This document shows positions 29,083 to 36,981 of a stretch of 64,000 nt of DNA, one piece after another (position 1 is the stretch's first letter; the number at the start of each line of letters is the position of its first letter). This stretch comes from Sphingomonas sp. PP-F2F-A104-K0414 (GTDB lineage: Bacteria; Pseudomonadota; Alphaproteobacteria; Sphingomonadales; Sphingomonadaceae): positions 434,001-498,000 of the forward strand of contig NZ_SLYD01000001.1 of NCBI RefSeq assembly GCF_004340945.1, read 5' to 3'. Made by a program: the position numbers and the translations under genes. The notes beneath the pieces are model-generated. The model searched no databases, was not told the origin of the DNA, and saw nothing but the letters and a program-made list of their open reading frames with translations.

Positions 29083-29222
29083 ACCGCGAGCCTTACCCGG
29101 GTGCGGGGCAAAGGGGCGAGAGAGCGCTACTCACGCGAACCGACGCGGCATATCGTTCCGGCGCCGGACCGTGCGAAGGCGAAGCCGCCGCGCAGATCCC
29201 GCAACCGTGATGCTGTGTCAGT

Positions 29223-30203
29223 CTAGCTTCTTTTACCCAAGCCTACGCCGGTGATGTGCGCCGTGCCGTCGTCGACCGCTAGGGTGAAGCCATATTCCCT
29301 GCCACCCGGACCGAAGAACCCGCCGCTCAGCTTGCCGGTCGCCCCGCTTGCGGTCGTCACGACGCCCTGGAACCGCGTCGTTCCGGGTATCAGCGTGGCT
29401 GTAAAATTCACGGTATAGGTCTTATCGCCCACCCCGGTCAGGGTCCCCTTCAGCACGCCGCTCGCGAGGTCGAAGGTGACGGTGGTGATGCTCCGGGCGT
29501 CGGTCGAGTCTTCCGGATTGTCGGAGCCGGTCGTCAGAATGCTGAGCGAAACCAATGAGCCGTAGCTGCCGGTCGACAGCTCACTCAACGATACCGTCGG
29601 TGTACCGCCGACCAGGATCAGACCGGACGTATCCGCAGCAGGCGGTACCGGGTCCAGATTGACCGCGTACACCGCCGTCACCGTATAGGCGAGGGCGAGG
29701 CTGGACGGAATGCAGCCAAATCCGAAAAGATTAGCGCCTGCGCTATAGGCGATACCTTCGTCACCGGGTTCCGGGATATTGCGCTGCGCCCCTGTGAATG
29801 AGGCGATTGTCGAGCCGTTGCGTACCAAACTAACGTTGCGGGTTGCGGCATCGAGCTGGAATGACGAGGTCGTTCCGAGATCCACGAGTGCAGCCGACGC
29901 GGACGCGTACCGATAGGTGCTGGGCGAGGGGAACGTGGGTTTCGCCTGCACCTCGGCGCCAAACAGCAGGTTTACCGCTTGGCTGCGCGTGAAATCGCAA
30001 GGGGAGACATAAGAGGCAGGCGTCGGCGTAGGGGTCGGCGCTGGCGTTGGAGCCGGCGTCGGTGCCGGCGTCGGCGTCGGCGTCGGCGTGGCACCGGGGA
30101 CCGTCGTGATCGGCGGCGTCGTAGCCGAACCGTCGTCGCTACCGCAGCCGGACATCAGGACGATCAGGCTGCACGCGGCAACCCCGGACAACAGCTTACG
30201 CAT
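29223..30203 (-). CDS. Lipoprotein with Pro-Thr linker and TbpB-like beta-barrel C-terminus
   Basis: A 326-residue lipoprotein. The signal ends in the lipobox LMSGC (Cys about residue 20). A Pro-Thr/Pro-Ala-Thr repeat linker spans residues 38-62, encoded by a GTC/GGC-rich repeat around 30,018-30,092. The mature domain contains Ser/Thr/Gly-rich beta strands and ends with GKLSGGFFGPGGREYGFTLAV. That motif resembles GxFFGPxAxExGG, the last-strand motif of transferrin-binding-protein-like (TbpB/HphA) barrels. It is probably surface-exposed or outer-membrane attached. No TonB receptor is adjacent, so an iron role is not supported here. Confidence 0.75.
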   Translation of the reverse strand: MRKLLSGVAACSLIVLMSGCGSDDGSATTPPITTVPGATPTPTPTPAPTPAPTPAPTPTPTPASYVSPCDFTRSQAVNLLFGAEVQAKPTFPSPSTYRYASASAALVDLGTTSSFQLDAATRNVSLVRNGSTIASFTGAQRNIPEPGDEGIAYSAGANLFGFGCIPSSLALAYTVTAVYAVNLDPVPPAADTSGLILVGGTPTVSLSELSTGSYGSLVSLSILTTGSDNPEDSTDARSITTVTFDLASGVLKGTLTGVGDKTYTVNFTATLIPGTTRFQGVVTTASGATGKLSGGFFGPGGREYGFTLAVDDGTAHITGVGLGKRS

Positions 30204-30396
30204 TACACTAACCCCCGAACATCGATACTAATTCGCGACTTTTACAAAAATATAATTCGATAATTCATCGCAGCCGTCAACGTGGTCTTTGAAGATACAT
30301 CGAAATGCGATCAATATTATTTCCTGCAATCAGAATGATGCGCGCGCCACCGTCGCCAATAACGTTCGGGACTGGCCGCGTGCCAGCCCCGAACGG

Positions 30397-30424
30397 AAAA
30401 GGGCGGCCCGTTGCCGGACCGCCC
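30397..30424 (-). terminator. Intrinsic terminator behind the rpsI fragment
   Basis: On the minus strand GGGCGGTCCG, loop GCAA, CGGGCCGCCC (one G-T wobble) is followed by TTTT. It lies 29 bases after the rpsI stop, as expected for the native rplM-rpsI terminator, and was evidently carried along with the fragment. Confidence 0.7.
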
Positions 30425-30452
30425 CATTTCGTACGCGATACTGAAAGGTCGT

Positions 30453-30539
30453 TTAGCGCTTAGAGAACTGGAAGCTGCGACGGGCCTTCGCCTTGCCGTA
30501 CTTCTTACGCTCGACGGTGCGGCTGTCGCTGGTCAGGAA
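30453..30539 (-). pseudogene. rpsI: Ribosomal protein S9, last 28 codons only
   Basis: The minus strand encodes [18 protein letters not shown] followed by [10 protein letters not shown] and a stop. This is the C-terminal tail of S9, whose ending (VERKKYGxxKARRxxQFSKR) is almost invariant. Upstream of FLT the frame has no S9 similarity. Only the 3' end and the terminator are present, so this is a displaced fragment, not a ribosomal gene. It may be an old recombination or integration footprint. Confidence 0.85.
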
Positions 30540-30605
30540 CAATCGGTCATGGGCGACGTCCTTAGCGAAGCTACGTTCGGCACGAATATGACCACGGAAC
30601 TCACA

Positions 30606-30755
30606 AGGAACCATTAGCGGGAAGGTTGCTTGGGCGTTCGCGCTGAGAGCCGTCCGGGGCACACCCTCTCCCAAAATCAGTCCCCAATTCCTCTTTCCCG
30701 AAATGGCCTTTCGCGGACGGAGAAACGGAAAAGACCGTGCTTAACGAATGGCCGT
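30606..30755. repeat. 150-bp direct repeat, copy A
   Basis: The segment aligns without gaps to 35194-35343 at an offset of 4,588 bases. My hand count gives 28 mismatches in 150 (about 81% identity), with perfect blocks such as AGAGCCGTCCGGGGCAC, TTTCCCGAAATGG and GACGGAGAAACGG. It starts 66 bases beyond the rpsI fragment and is followed by the redox cassette. Confidence 0.8.
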
Positions 30756-30861
30756 TATCAGAAGCCCCGATCATCAGCCTGAATGTCCTGTTGTGGGCGT
30801 TCTGGCCCGATCCGGCTTTCTCACGAGGGATGGAGTTTCGGGAAAGCTGATCCGGATGCGG

Positions 30862-31464
30862 TTATGCCAGGGAACCCCTGATGATATTCACGAACGTCGC
30901 TATGGCATCGGCTTCTGTCATCTTACCCCTTACAATTGCCGATGACAGAGCTTCGCCTGCACCGACGAGGCCCGTGCACAGGCGTGTGGCGGCTTCTTCC
31001 GACAGTTCGCTGAACGGGCGAAGGACAGACACGAACATCGCGACGGACTGGCCGAGCAGCTCTTCATAGACCGCTGCCTTTTCCGGGCTTCCGGCCAGGG
31101 CGGCGCCAACGATGTGAAACTCGCCCGTCAGATCGGCCGCACAGCGGATATAGGCATCCGCGAGCGACGCTATCGTCTTGTTGCGGTCCTTGGGAGCGGC
31201 GGCCATGGCCTGACGGAACGCCTCGATGCGTTCGGTATCGATCCATCGATACAACTCGATCAGCAAGCCGGATCGTGTGCCGAAATGATCATAGACCACT
31301 GGCTTCGACACGCCCGCACGGGTCGCAAGATGGCCAAGGGTCAGGCGATCGGCACCTTCCTTGCGGATGACCTCAAGAGCCGAACCCAGCAGCTGACTAT
31401 GCCGATCCGCTTTCGAAAGCCTGCCGCCACGCAGCGGAGAAACATCGTTTTCATGGGACATCAT
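30862..31464 (-). CDS. TetR-family repressor of the adjacent oxidoreductase operon
   Basis: About 200 residues. The N-terminal helix-turn-helix is LTLGHLATRAGVSKPVVYDHFGTRSGLL (about residues 42-69), followed by a TetR ligand domain (LTGEFHIVGAALAGSPEKAAVYEELLGQ). ATG 31464 is chosen from two adjacent ATGs. It diverges from the oxidoreductase gene at 31548, and two strong palindromes fill the gap, so autorepression and control of the rightward pair are likely. The inducer is unknown. Confidence 0.9.
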   Translation of the reverse strand: MMSHENDVSPLRGGRLSKADRHSQLLGSALEVIRKEGADRLTLGHLATRAGVSKPVVYDHFGTRSGLLIELYRWIDTERIEAFRQAMAAAPKDRNKTIASLADAYIRCAADLTGEFHIVGAALAGSPEKAAVYEELLGQSVAMFVSVLRPFSELSEEAATRLCTGLVGAGEALSSAIVRGKMTEADAIATFVNIIRGSLA

Positions 31465-31481
31465 CAACGCCTGCTTGCCAA

Positions 31482-31522
31482 ACCTACTAATAGTAGGTAT
31501 TGCAACCTACAGTTAGTAGGTT
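31482..31522. promoter_or_regulatory. Paired TetR operators
   Basis: Site 1 (31482-31498) is ACCTACTAATAGTAGGT, a perfect 17-base palindrome. Site 2 (31504-31522) is AACCTACAGTTAGTAGGTT, with 7-base arms. Centres are 23 bases apart, about two helical turns. They lie between the divergent TetR and oxidoreductase starts. Confidence 0.75.
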
Positions 31523-31547
31523 CTCGGCTCAAACAGGAGATGGGTCA

Positions 31548-32555
31548 ATGTCTTTCCTCCCAATTTTACTCATTGGCGGCGCGGGCGAAATCGGCCAGCG
31601 CACTGCTCGCTCCCTGCGGTCTCGATACCCCGATGTTCCTTTGCTGATCGGCGGGAGGAGCAAGCCCAAGGCGGAGCATGTTGCGAGCGCCCTGGGCAAC
31701 GCGGAAGCGGTGGTCATCGACCCGCGCAGCGACCATCTTGGCCTTGGCGATCGGCAAACCAGCGCAGTGGCGGTCTTCTATGCGGACGATCAGCTTTCGG
31801 CGTTGAGGTACGCTCATGCGCGCGGGATCGCGCACCTCAGCATCTCGTCCGGAATCTACGAGATCGCACCTGAGATCGCGATCCATATGCAGCGCCCCGA
31901 TGCCGCCGCGATGGTGCTTGGCTACGAATGGCTGGTCGGTGCCACCACCATCGCGACGCTCACATGTGCCAAGTCCTTTGCCCGCGTCGAAAGCATCAGG
32001 ATCGGCGCGCTGGTGGATGAGGAGGATCAGGGCGGCCCAGCAGTCGCGGAGGATTTCGAACGCCTTGCCGCGGTCATGCCTTCTGTTCTGGCACGAACGG
32101 GTGGTGCGTTCGTCTGGCGTGACGGAGATGCTGCGGGCTCTACCTTCCGGGCCATCGATGGCACCGCCATCAAGGCGTCCGGCTTCTCGTCCATCGACAT
32201 TGCGGGGCTCGCGGCGGTGACCGGCGCGCGCGATGTCATGTTCGCCATTGGCACAGGTGTCAGCTCAAGCCGCCGCGCAGGCGGCGCGAAATCGACCGAG
32301 ATCATCATCGAACTGACCGGCGTCGACGCGCAGGATGCGCCTTTGCGTAGCCGCCACGCCGTCTTCCATCCTGGCGGAGCGGCGCCGTTGACGGCACTTG
32401 GCGTTAGCATGCTGCTTGAGCGTCTCGTCGGACTGGATGGCAAGCCCGCAACGCCGGCGGGGCTGTTCTTCCCGTACCAAATCATCAACCACGCCGCTTA
32501 TCTTGGCCGCCTCGAGCAGGAGGGCGGACAACTTATGACGCTTGCTGTCGCATGA
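31548..32555 (+). CDS. Saccharopine-dehydrogenase-like NAD(P)-binding protein
   Basis: This 335-residue protein has an N-terminal Rossmann fold (ILLIGGAGEIGQRTARSLRSRYP), then IGGRSKPKAEHVASALG and HLSISSGIYEIAPEIAIHMQ, as in saccharopine dehydrogenase-like or trans-acting enoyl reductase proteins. The C-terminal part is less conserved. ATG 31548 lies just behind the TetR operators. Its stop overlaps the next start by 4 bases (ATGA), so it is coupled to a flavodoxin-fold quinone reductase. Substrate unknown; the setting suggests detoxification of a small electrophile. Confidence 0.8.
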   Translation: MSFLPILLIGGAGEIGQRTARSLRSRYPDVPLLIGGRSKPKAEHVASALGNAEAVVIDPRSDHLGLGDRQTSAVAVFYADDQLSALRYAHARGIAHLSISSGIYEIAPEIAIHMQRPDAAAMVLGYEWLVGATTIATLTCAKSFARVESIRIGALVDEEDQGGPAVAEDFERLAAVMPSVLARTGGAFVWRDGDAAGSTFRAIDGTAIKASGFSSIDIAGLAAVTGARDVMFAIGTGVSSSRRAGGAKSTEIIIELTGVDAQDAPLRSRHAVFHPGGAAPLTALGVSMLLERLVGLDGKPATPAGLFFPYQIINHAAYLGRLEQEGGQLMTLAVA

Positions 32556-33163
32556 GCGTCCAGAGACAGGAGTCCCGCCGTGCGCACGTCGTGCTGGTCA
32601 TGGCACATCCGGCCGCGACTTCGCTCACTCGCTCTGTCACCGCTGCGGTCGTTGAAGCGCTCGAGGCCCTTGGCCACACGGCCGAGGTCGCTGACCTTGC
32701 AGCCGAGAGGTTCGATCCGGTTTTCGGCCCGGCCGACCATGCAGCCTACGCAGCCGGCGACCCCATGCCGGATGACGTGCTGAAGGAGCAGCGACGGATC
32801 GACGGGGCCGATCATCTGGTCCTGGTCTATCCGGTCTATTGGTGGTCGATGCCGGCTTTGCTTAAGGGCTGGATCGATCGGGTGTTCGTTTCCGGATGGG
32901 CCTTCGCGGAGGATGCCGAGCAGGGCATCGTCAAGAAACTTGGTCGGTTGAAGGTGCACCTGATCGCACTGGGTGGAGCCGACAGCGCGACCTACGCGAA
33001 GCGGGGCTATCGTCAGGCCATGCAAACCCAGATCGAGCACGGCATCTTCGATTTCTGCGGGGCGCCGGTCGTCACCTCGGAACTGATGACGATGGATCGG
33101 GCGGACTCGGCGTCCCTTCCTCTCACGGCGGCACAGTCGATCATCAGGCGCTTGTCACCGTGA
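32552..33163 (+). CDS. Flavodoxin-fold NAD(P)H:quinone oxidoreductase
   Basis: The 203-residue protein is of the MdaB/KefF/NQO1 fold. Seen are HVVLVMAHPAATSLTRSV (FMN phosphate loop), LVLVYPVYWWSMPALLKGWIDRVFVSGWAF (the WWxxPAxLKxWxDRV family motif) and LIALGGADSATYAKRGY. It reduces quinones or other electrophiles by two electrons in the cytosol. It is the second gene of the TetR-controlled pair, with a 4-base overlap with the first. Confidence 0.9.
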   Translation: MSVQRQESRRAHVVLVMAHPAATSLTRSVTAAVVEALEALGHTAEVADLAAERFDPVFGPADHAAYAAGDPMPDDVLKEQRRIDGADHLVLVYPVYWWSMPALLKGWIDRVFVSGWAFAEDAEQGIVKKLGRLKVHLIALGGADSATYAKRGYRQAMQTQIEHGIFDFCGAPVVTSELMTMDRADSASLPLTAAQSIIRRLSP

Positions 33164-33243
33164 GCGGTCTGCCCTGTCGTTTCCCGATCGGGATCGAGAA
33201 ATGGGAAAGCCTCAGCTCTCCCAAAACCCGTGTTGCGGGAATG

Positions 33244-33747
33244 TTATGCCGAGACGGCGAGCTGCCGGTGCAGCGTCTCGTGATCCTCGACATGCCAATT
33301 TTCGACAATCAGCCCGTCAGCGACCCGCATGATGTCGGTCGCCAGATAGTCTATCGCCTGACCGGCCCCTTCCCTGCCTCTGCGGCTTCCCGTGAAAGTG
33401 CCCGTGACGCGAAGATGGCTGACGATACGATCCCTAACCAGCATCTGTTGGAGAACCTTCACCCGGCCATCGGGGAACGCCGTGAAGAAGGCCGCCCCGG
33501 CATCGGCCAGACCTGACGGGCCTTGCTGCCGACCGGCAGGCAAAGTGCGATCTGTGTAGCCAGGGGAAACGGTCGCCTCGAATAGTGCTGTGCTGCCGTT
33601 GTTCCAGAAGCCGTAATAGGTCGCGGCGAGTTCCGCGAGCATGGAAGCGGCACCGTCATCGGAGCTGACCAGCACATCAGGACGCGCGAAGGCCACCGCC
33701 GCAGCATCGTGTAGCCGCGAAGGATCGGCAGGCAACAAGGCGGCCAT
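33244..33747 (-). CDS. SnoaL-like/ester-cyclase-type protein
   Basis: 167 residues with the cystatin-like SnoaL fold pattern: YYGFWNNGSTALFEATVSPGYTDRTLP, FFTAFPDGRVKVLQQMLVRDRIVSHLRVTGTFTG and a C-terminal ADGLIVENWHVEDHETLHRQL. The ATG at 33747 is one base after the NmrA-like gene stop, so the two are cotranscribed. Such proteins may isomerise, hydrolyse or just bind small molecules; the reaction is not determinable. Confidence 0.82.
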   Translation of the reverse strand: MAALLPADPSRLHDAAAVAFARPDVLVSSDDGAASMLAELAATYYGFWNNGSTALFEATVSPGYTDRTLPAGRQQGPSGLADAGAAFFTAFPDGRVKVLQQMLVRDRIVSHLRVTGTFTGSRRGREGAGQAIDYLATDIMRVADGLIVENWHVEDHETLHRQLAVSA

Positions 33748-33748
33748 A

Positions 33749-34669
33749 TCAAGCGGCCTTCCGCTGATCGAGCCACGCCGGCACGTCCACGACCTCAATG
33801 CCTTGCGCGGCATTGAAGGTCTGCTCCTTGTTCCACGCGACGCCGGTGTCGCGGGCAAAGGCAAGACGGTACTTTCGCATCCCATCGTCCGGATGTGACG
33901 CGACTTCGGACCGCAGCCGATCCATGTCCCACAACACCCGTTCCGCATCGCGACCCAAATGCCCTTCAACCATGTCGGCAAGTTGGGCGTAGGAGAACGT
34001 ATCCCCTGCGACGTACACCACCTCATCCCGGATGCGCGGTTCATGCGCGAGGATCGCGGCGGTGAGCCGTCCAATATCGTCCGAGGTGGTCACGGTCAGG
34101 CGGTTGTCCCAACTACCGAGCGCATGAACCTTGGAGCGTTCGAGATCGACCAGACCGAAGGCCGGCTCGAACAGGAAGCTGGTGAACATGCCCGTCGAGA
34201 CGATGACCCATTCCGTGGCGGATTGCCCGCGCAGTATGTCGCGCACGTCCGCCTGCCCATCGAACACCGGTTGTCCGCTGCCATGCCCGACCACGTCGTA
34301 ATCGACACCGAACTGCCAAGGCACATAGCGTTCCACGCCGGCTTGCAGGACGGCCTTGGTTATCTTGCGTTGCGTGCCGGGGCCGCCAACGAACCCCGTG
34401 CAGCAGATAACCGTATGGAACGGGGCGAAGATGGCGGCAAGGCCATCGACCGTTTCCGTCGCAAGATCGCCGCGAACGATTTGGAGTCCTTTGTCCTGCA
34501 ACTGGCGGTCGACCTGCTCTCCGGCTGCATCGGCGGCTGGCCGCAGGAGGACGCTGATCGATCCGGCGCCTTCCGGGTTCTGCTCCAACAGGCCGTTGAT
34601 GACGGCCAGTCCCAGTTCTCCCGCGCCGATGACAAGGGTAGTGGCGGCAGGGTTTTTTGTTTCTGGCAT
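33749..34669 (-). CDS. NmrA-like NAD(P)-binding protein (atypical SDR)
   Basis: 306 residues. The Rossmann fold starts with TLVIGAGELGLAVINGLL, followed by GDLATETVDGLAAIF, FHTVICCTGFVGGPGTQ and RYVPWQFGVDYDVVG. It has the pattern of NmrA/isoflavone-reductase-like proteins, which bind NAD(P) and act as redox sensors or reductases. The ATG at 34669 follows AGGAGC. It diverges from an HxlR regulator (34737) and precedes the SnoaL-like gene by one base, giving an HxlR-controlled two-gene operon. Confidence 0.85.
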   Translation of the reverse strand: MPETKNPAATTLVIGAGELGLAVINGLLEQNPEGAGSISVLLRPAADAAGEQVDRQLQDKGLQIVRGDLATETVDGLAAIFAPFHTVICCTGFVGGPGTQRKITKAVLQAGVERYVPWQFGVDYDVVGHGSGQPVFDGQADVRDILRGQSATEWVIVSTGMFTSFLFEPAFGLVDLERSKVHALGSWDNRLTVTTSDDIGRLTAAILAHEPRIRDEVVYVAGDTFSYAQLADMVEGHLGRDAERVLWDMDRLRSEVASHPDDGMRKYRLAFARDTGVAWNKEQTFNAAQGIEVVDVPAWLDQRKAA

Positions 34670-34736
34670 CAGGTGCTCCTTATGATCCTGATGGCAAAAT
34701 GAGGCGCACGGTCGGGATGAAGAAGAAGGTACACGC

Positions 34737-35195
34737 GTGATACCGTTTAATGACTTGGACTTCGATGCGGTGATTGCCCGCTCGCAAGCAGCCTGCGACG
34801 CGCTTAGCGACGATGATGACGGGTTGAAGCGGGAAGTGCTGGCCCATGCCGGCAACCGATGGTCGCTCGGCATCGTCCATGCTTTGGGGGTCGCCGGTAC
34901 GCTACGCCACGCCGAACTGGCGCGACGGCTTGAAGGCGTCACGCAGCGCATGTTGACCCGATCCTTGCGTCACTTGGAACGCGATGGGCTCATTCTCCGC
35001 CGCGACTACGGGGAGGTGCCGCCACGGGTCGATTACACGCTGACGCCCATGGGACGGGGCTTGCTCGTAGGGATGATGCCGCTTTGGAGCTGGATCATCG
35101 ACAATGCCTCGGAGTTCAGGGCAGCACGCACACGGTTCGACCATGATGGACCAGTTGCTTACGATCCTGCGGAAGCCCGAAGCCTTCCCAATTAG
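34737..35195 (+). CDS. HxlR-family winged-helix regulator
   Basis: 152 residues with the HxlR pattern: GNRWSLGIVHALGVAGTLRHAELARRLEGVTQRMLTRSLRHLERDGLILRRDYGEVPPRVDYTLTPMGRGL. The start is GTG 34737; no better ATG is in frame. HxlR proteins often sense aldehydes, quinones or oxidants and control a divergent oxidoreductase. Here that would be the NmrA-like/SnoaL-like pair. The gene end overlaps the second 150-bp repeat by two bases. Confidence 0.88.
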   Translation: MIPFNDLDFDAVIARSQAACDALSDDDDGLKREVLAHAGNRWSLGIVHALGVAGTLRHAELARRLEGVTQRMLTRSLRHLERDGLILRRDYGEVPPRVDYTLTPMGRGLLVGMMPLWSWIIDNASEFRAARTRFDHDGPVAYDPAEARSLPN

Positions 35196-35343
35196 GAACC
35201 CATAGCGGGACAGTCGCCTTGGCGATCACGGCCAGAGCCGTCCGGGGCACCCCGTTTCCCAAAATCTGTTCCCGATTTCTCTTTCCCGAAATGGACTGTC
35301 GGAGACGGAGAAACGGGAAAGATCGCGCTTGACGAATGGCCGG
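35194..35343. repeat. 150-bp direct repeat, copy B
   Basis: Ungapped partner of 30606-30755 (see copy A). It begins at the stop codon of the HxlR gene and ends 49 bases before the Nudix-like gene. Together the copies bracket the six-gene redox cassette in direct orientation. Confidence 0.8.
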
Positions 35344-35392
35344 TCTCGGGAGACCGGATCGCCATCCGTCTTGAGCAGCGCGAGGGAACGCC

Positions 35393-35790
35393 TTGACGGA
35401 TTATCGGACCTTTCTGGCATCGTGCGTAAGTTTGGACGACGGCTTCTTCGGGACGTCGCCAGAGGCGGCATGGCGCGTGGGCAGCGTCCTTTACGCCCGG
35501 CGGGACGATTGCTTTGCAGCCGTCCGAAAGGCCCCGGTACTATGCAGGGGCTACGAGTTCGAGGGACTTTGGGCGCTGCCCGGAGGAATGATCCGAATGC
35601 AAGGGGGGCGGCACAGCTTCGAGGAGGCGCTTTGGTTTGCGGTAGAAGACCGCGCCTTGCGGGAGGCCGGCATCTCCACCGACGGTTGTTCGGAATATCT
35701 TCCAGCTTCGCATCTGGGCCCGGTCGTCACCAGCTACGCCGCCAAAGGCTCCAGACGCCACACGCTCGTGACAGTCATGACCTGCAGCGT
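35393..35790 (+). pseudogene. Nudix-like protein, 3'-truncated
   Basis: From TTG 35393 the frame reads MTDYRTFLASCVSLDDGFFG, then SVLYARRDDCFAAVRK and FEGLWALPGGMIRMQGG. A FEEALWFAVEDRALREAGI segment follows, then HLGPVVTSYAAKG and HTLVTVMTCSV. The WALPGGM start and following helix resemble a Nudix hydrolase, but the canonical RExxEE box is not standard. Similarity stops near residue 133, where the last strands should follow. From there the neighbouring frame carries an exonuclease C-terminus. The product from this start would end in about 70 residues of out-of-frame sequence. Confidence 0.5.
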
Positions 35791-36213
35791 AGCCTCACAC
35801 AGCTGGATTGGCCGGCGCTCGGATTCGAGGGCCGCTCACTCGCGCATCTGGTCATGCAGAGCGGCCGATTCTTCGTCGGGCACCGCGCCAGCAACGACGT
35901 CTCGGCGCTCACCAGCCTGCTTGAAACGATCGCGACGGACGAACGTACAATCCTTTCGCATCCGTTGGAACGCTGCATGCTGGATAGTTTTCGAATAGAC
36001 GCGGTCGGGGCTCCTTTCGATGCGAAGGACGTGTTGAAAGCGCACGGCTACCGATGGAATTCCGATCGACGGTTCTGGTCGCGCGAAGTCGGCTTTGTGG
36101 ACGTCGCGGAAGAGACCGAGTGGCTCGACCAACGGGTCTATCGTGGACGTGGAACGCCGAACGTGCAGCGGGTGACGCCCGGCGAGCGGTTTGCCGCGCG
36201 AGCCGACCGATAG
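35785..36213 (+). pseudogene. 3'-5' exonuclease (DnaQ-like), C-terminal half only
   Basis: The frame ending at 36213 carries SLTQLDWPALGFEGRSLAHL, SGRFFVGHRASNDVSALTSLL and PFDAKDVLKAHGYRWNSDRRFWSREV. This is the C-terminal half of a DnaQ-type exonuclease, including the late catalytic His/Asp segment (HRASND) and the tail typical of alphaproteobacterial stand-alone exonucleases. The N-terminal half with the DxE motif is missing, and no start codon or ribosome site belongs to it. It is joined directly, in another frame, to the Nudix-like fragment, so both genes were cut and fused. Confidence 0.7.
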
Positions 36214-36387
36214 CTGTGATCACCGAGGGTGAATGAACGGCGGTTTACCGCTCGCTGTAGCCGAAAGCGGTCAGACCGCTAACCACCAGAATGTCGCGGT
36301 AGCGCTCTGACGCTGCACATTCCATTCGACTTCGTTGCGCCCCAGAGCGACAGGGTTGGCACGCGAATGCGGGGGTTGAGTCGCCCC

Positions 36388-36423
36388 GACCGCCCCGAGT
36401 GATCCATCACCGGGGCTCTGGTC
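36388..36423 (+). promoter_or_regulatory. Leader hairpin in front of the DUF3489 operon
   Basis: CCCCG-A-GTGAT (36393-36403) pairs with ATCAC-CGGGG (36406-36415) around a CC loop, with an outer GACC/GGTC pair. It lies 43-78 bases before the DUF3489 ATG and could be a leader structure, a terminator of the upstream unit, or a recombinase-related site. Confidence 0.35.
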
Positions 36424-36465
36424 AGTGGGGCAGCATCGACGCTGCTCCTGACCGGAGACCGCACC

Positions 36466-36981
36466 ATGACCAAACTCAGTGATACACAAGCCATCCTCCT
36501 CGCGTCCGCATGCCAGCGGGCGGATGGCAGCATGCTGCCACTGCCCACGAGCATCAAGCCCGGCGGCGGTGCCGCCAAGGCTGTCGCTGCCCTTCTCCGG
36601 CAGCAACTGGCCGAAGAACGCGAAGTCGTCGGTGGAGCGCCAGTCCACCGCACTGATGGGGATATTAGCGTCGGTTTGTTCGTCACGACCGCTGGCAGGG
36701 TCGCCATCGGCATGGCCGATGCCAGCGAGCAGACTACCAACACCACCCCCGCGCCATCGCCCGAGATTGCTGACGCGGGAAAAACCCCGACAAAGATCGC
36801 GACCGTTCTGGCGCTCATAGGACGCCCAGACGGCGCGCTGGCGAGCGAGCTAACAGAGGCCACCGGCTGGCTGCCGCACACCATGCGCGCGGCCCTTACC
36901 GGGCTGCGCAAGAAAGGCCACGCCGTTGAGCGCGTTAAATGCAGCGGCGTCACGGGCTACCGTATCATGGCTGCCGCATGA
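36466..36981 (+). CDS. DUF3489-domain protein, first gene of the recombinase operon
   Basis: 171 residues. The C-terminal 65 residues (TKIATVLALIGRPDGALASELTEATGWLPHTMRAALTGLRKKGHAVERVKCSGVTGYRI) are a DUF3489 winged-helix-like domain that looks DNA-binding. The N-terminal part (SDTQAILLASACQRADGSMLPLP) is the conserved lead segment of the family. An Ala/Pro/Thr linker joins them. The ATG at 36466 follows GGAG. Its stop overlaps the DUF2924 start (ATGA, 36978-36981). These proteins typically occur with DUF2924 and a large serine recombinase; a DNA-binding or excision-factor role is plausible but unproven. Confidence 0.88.
   Translation: MTKLSDTQAILLASACQRADGSMLPLPTSIKPGGGAAKAVAALLRQQLAEEREVVGGAPVHRTDGDISVGLFVTTAGRVAIGMADASEQTTNTTPAPSPEIADAGKTPTKIATVLALIGRPDGALASELTEATGWLPHTMRAALTGLRKKGHAVERVKCSGVTGYRIMAAA

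Noticed and set aside
29979..30263. Arg-rich 94-codon open frame
   Set aside because: Antisense translation of the Pro-Thr repeat of the lipoprotein gene.
33165..33245. Possible third copy of the 150-bp repeat
   Set aside because: Shares TTTCCC/GGGAAA and CTCCCAAAA words with the two repeats but does not align over a useful length.
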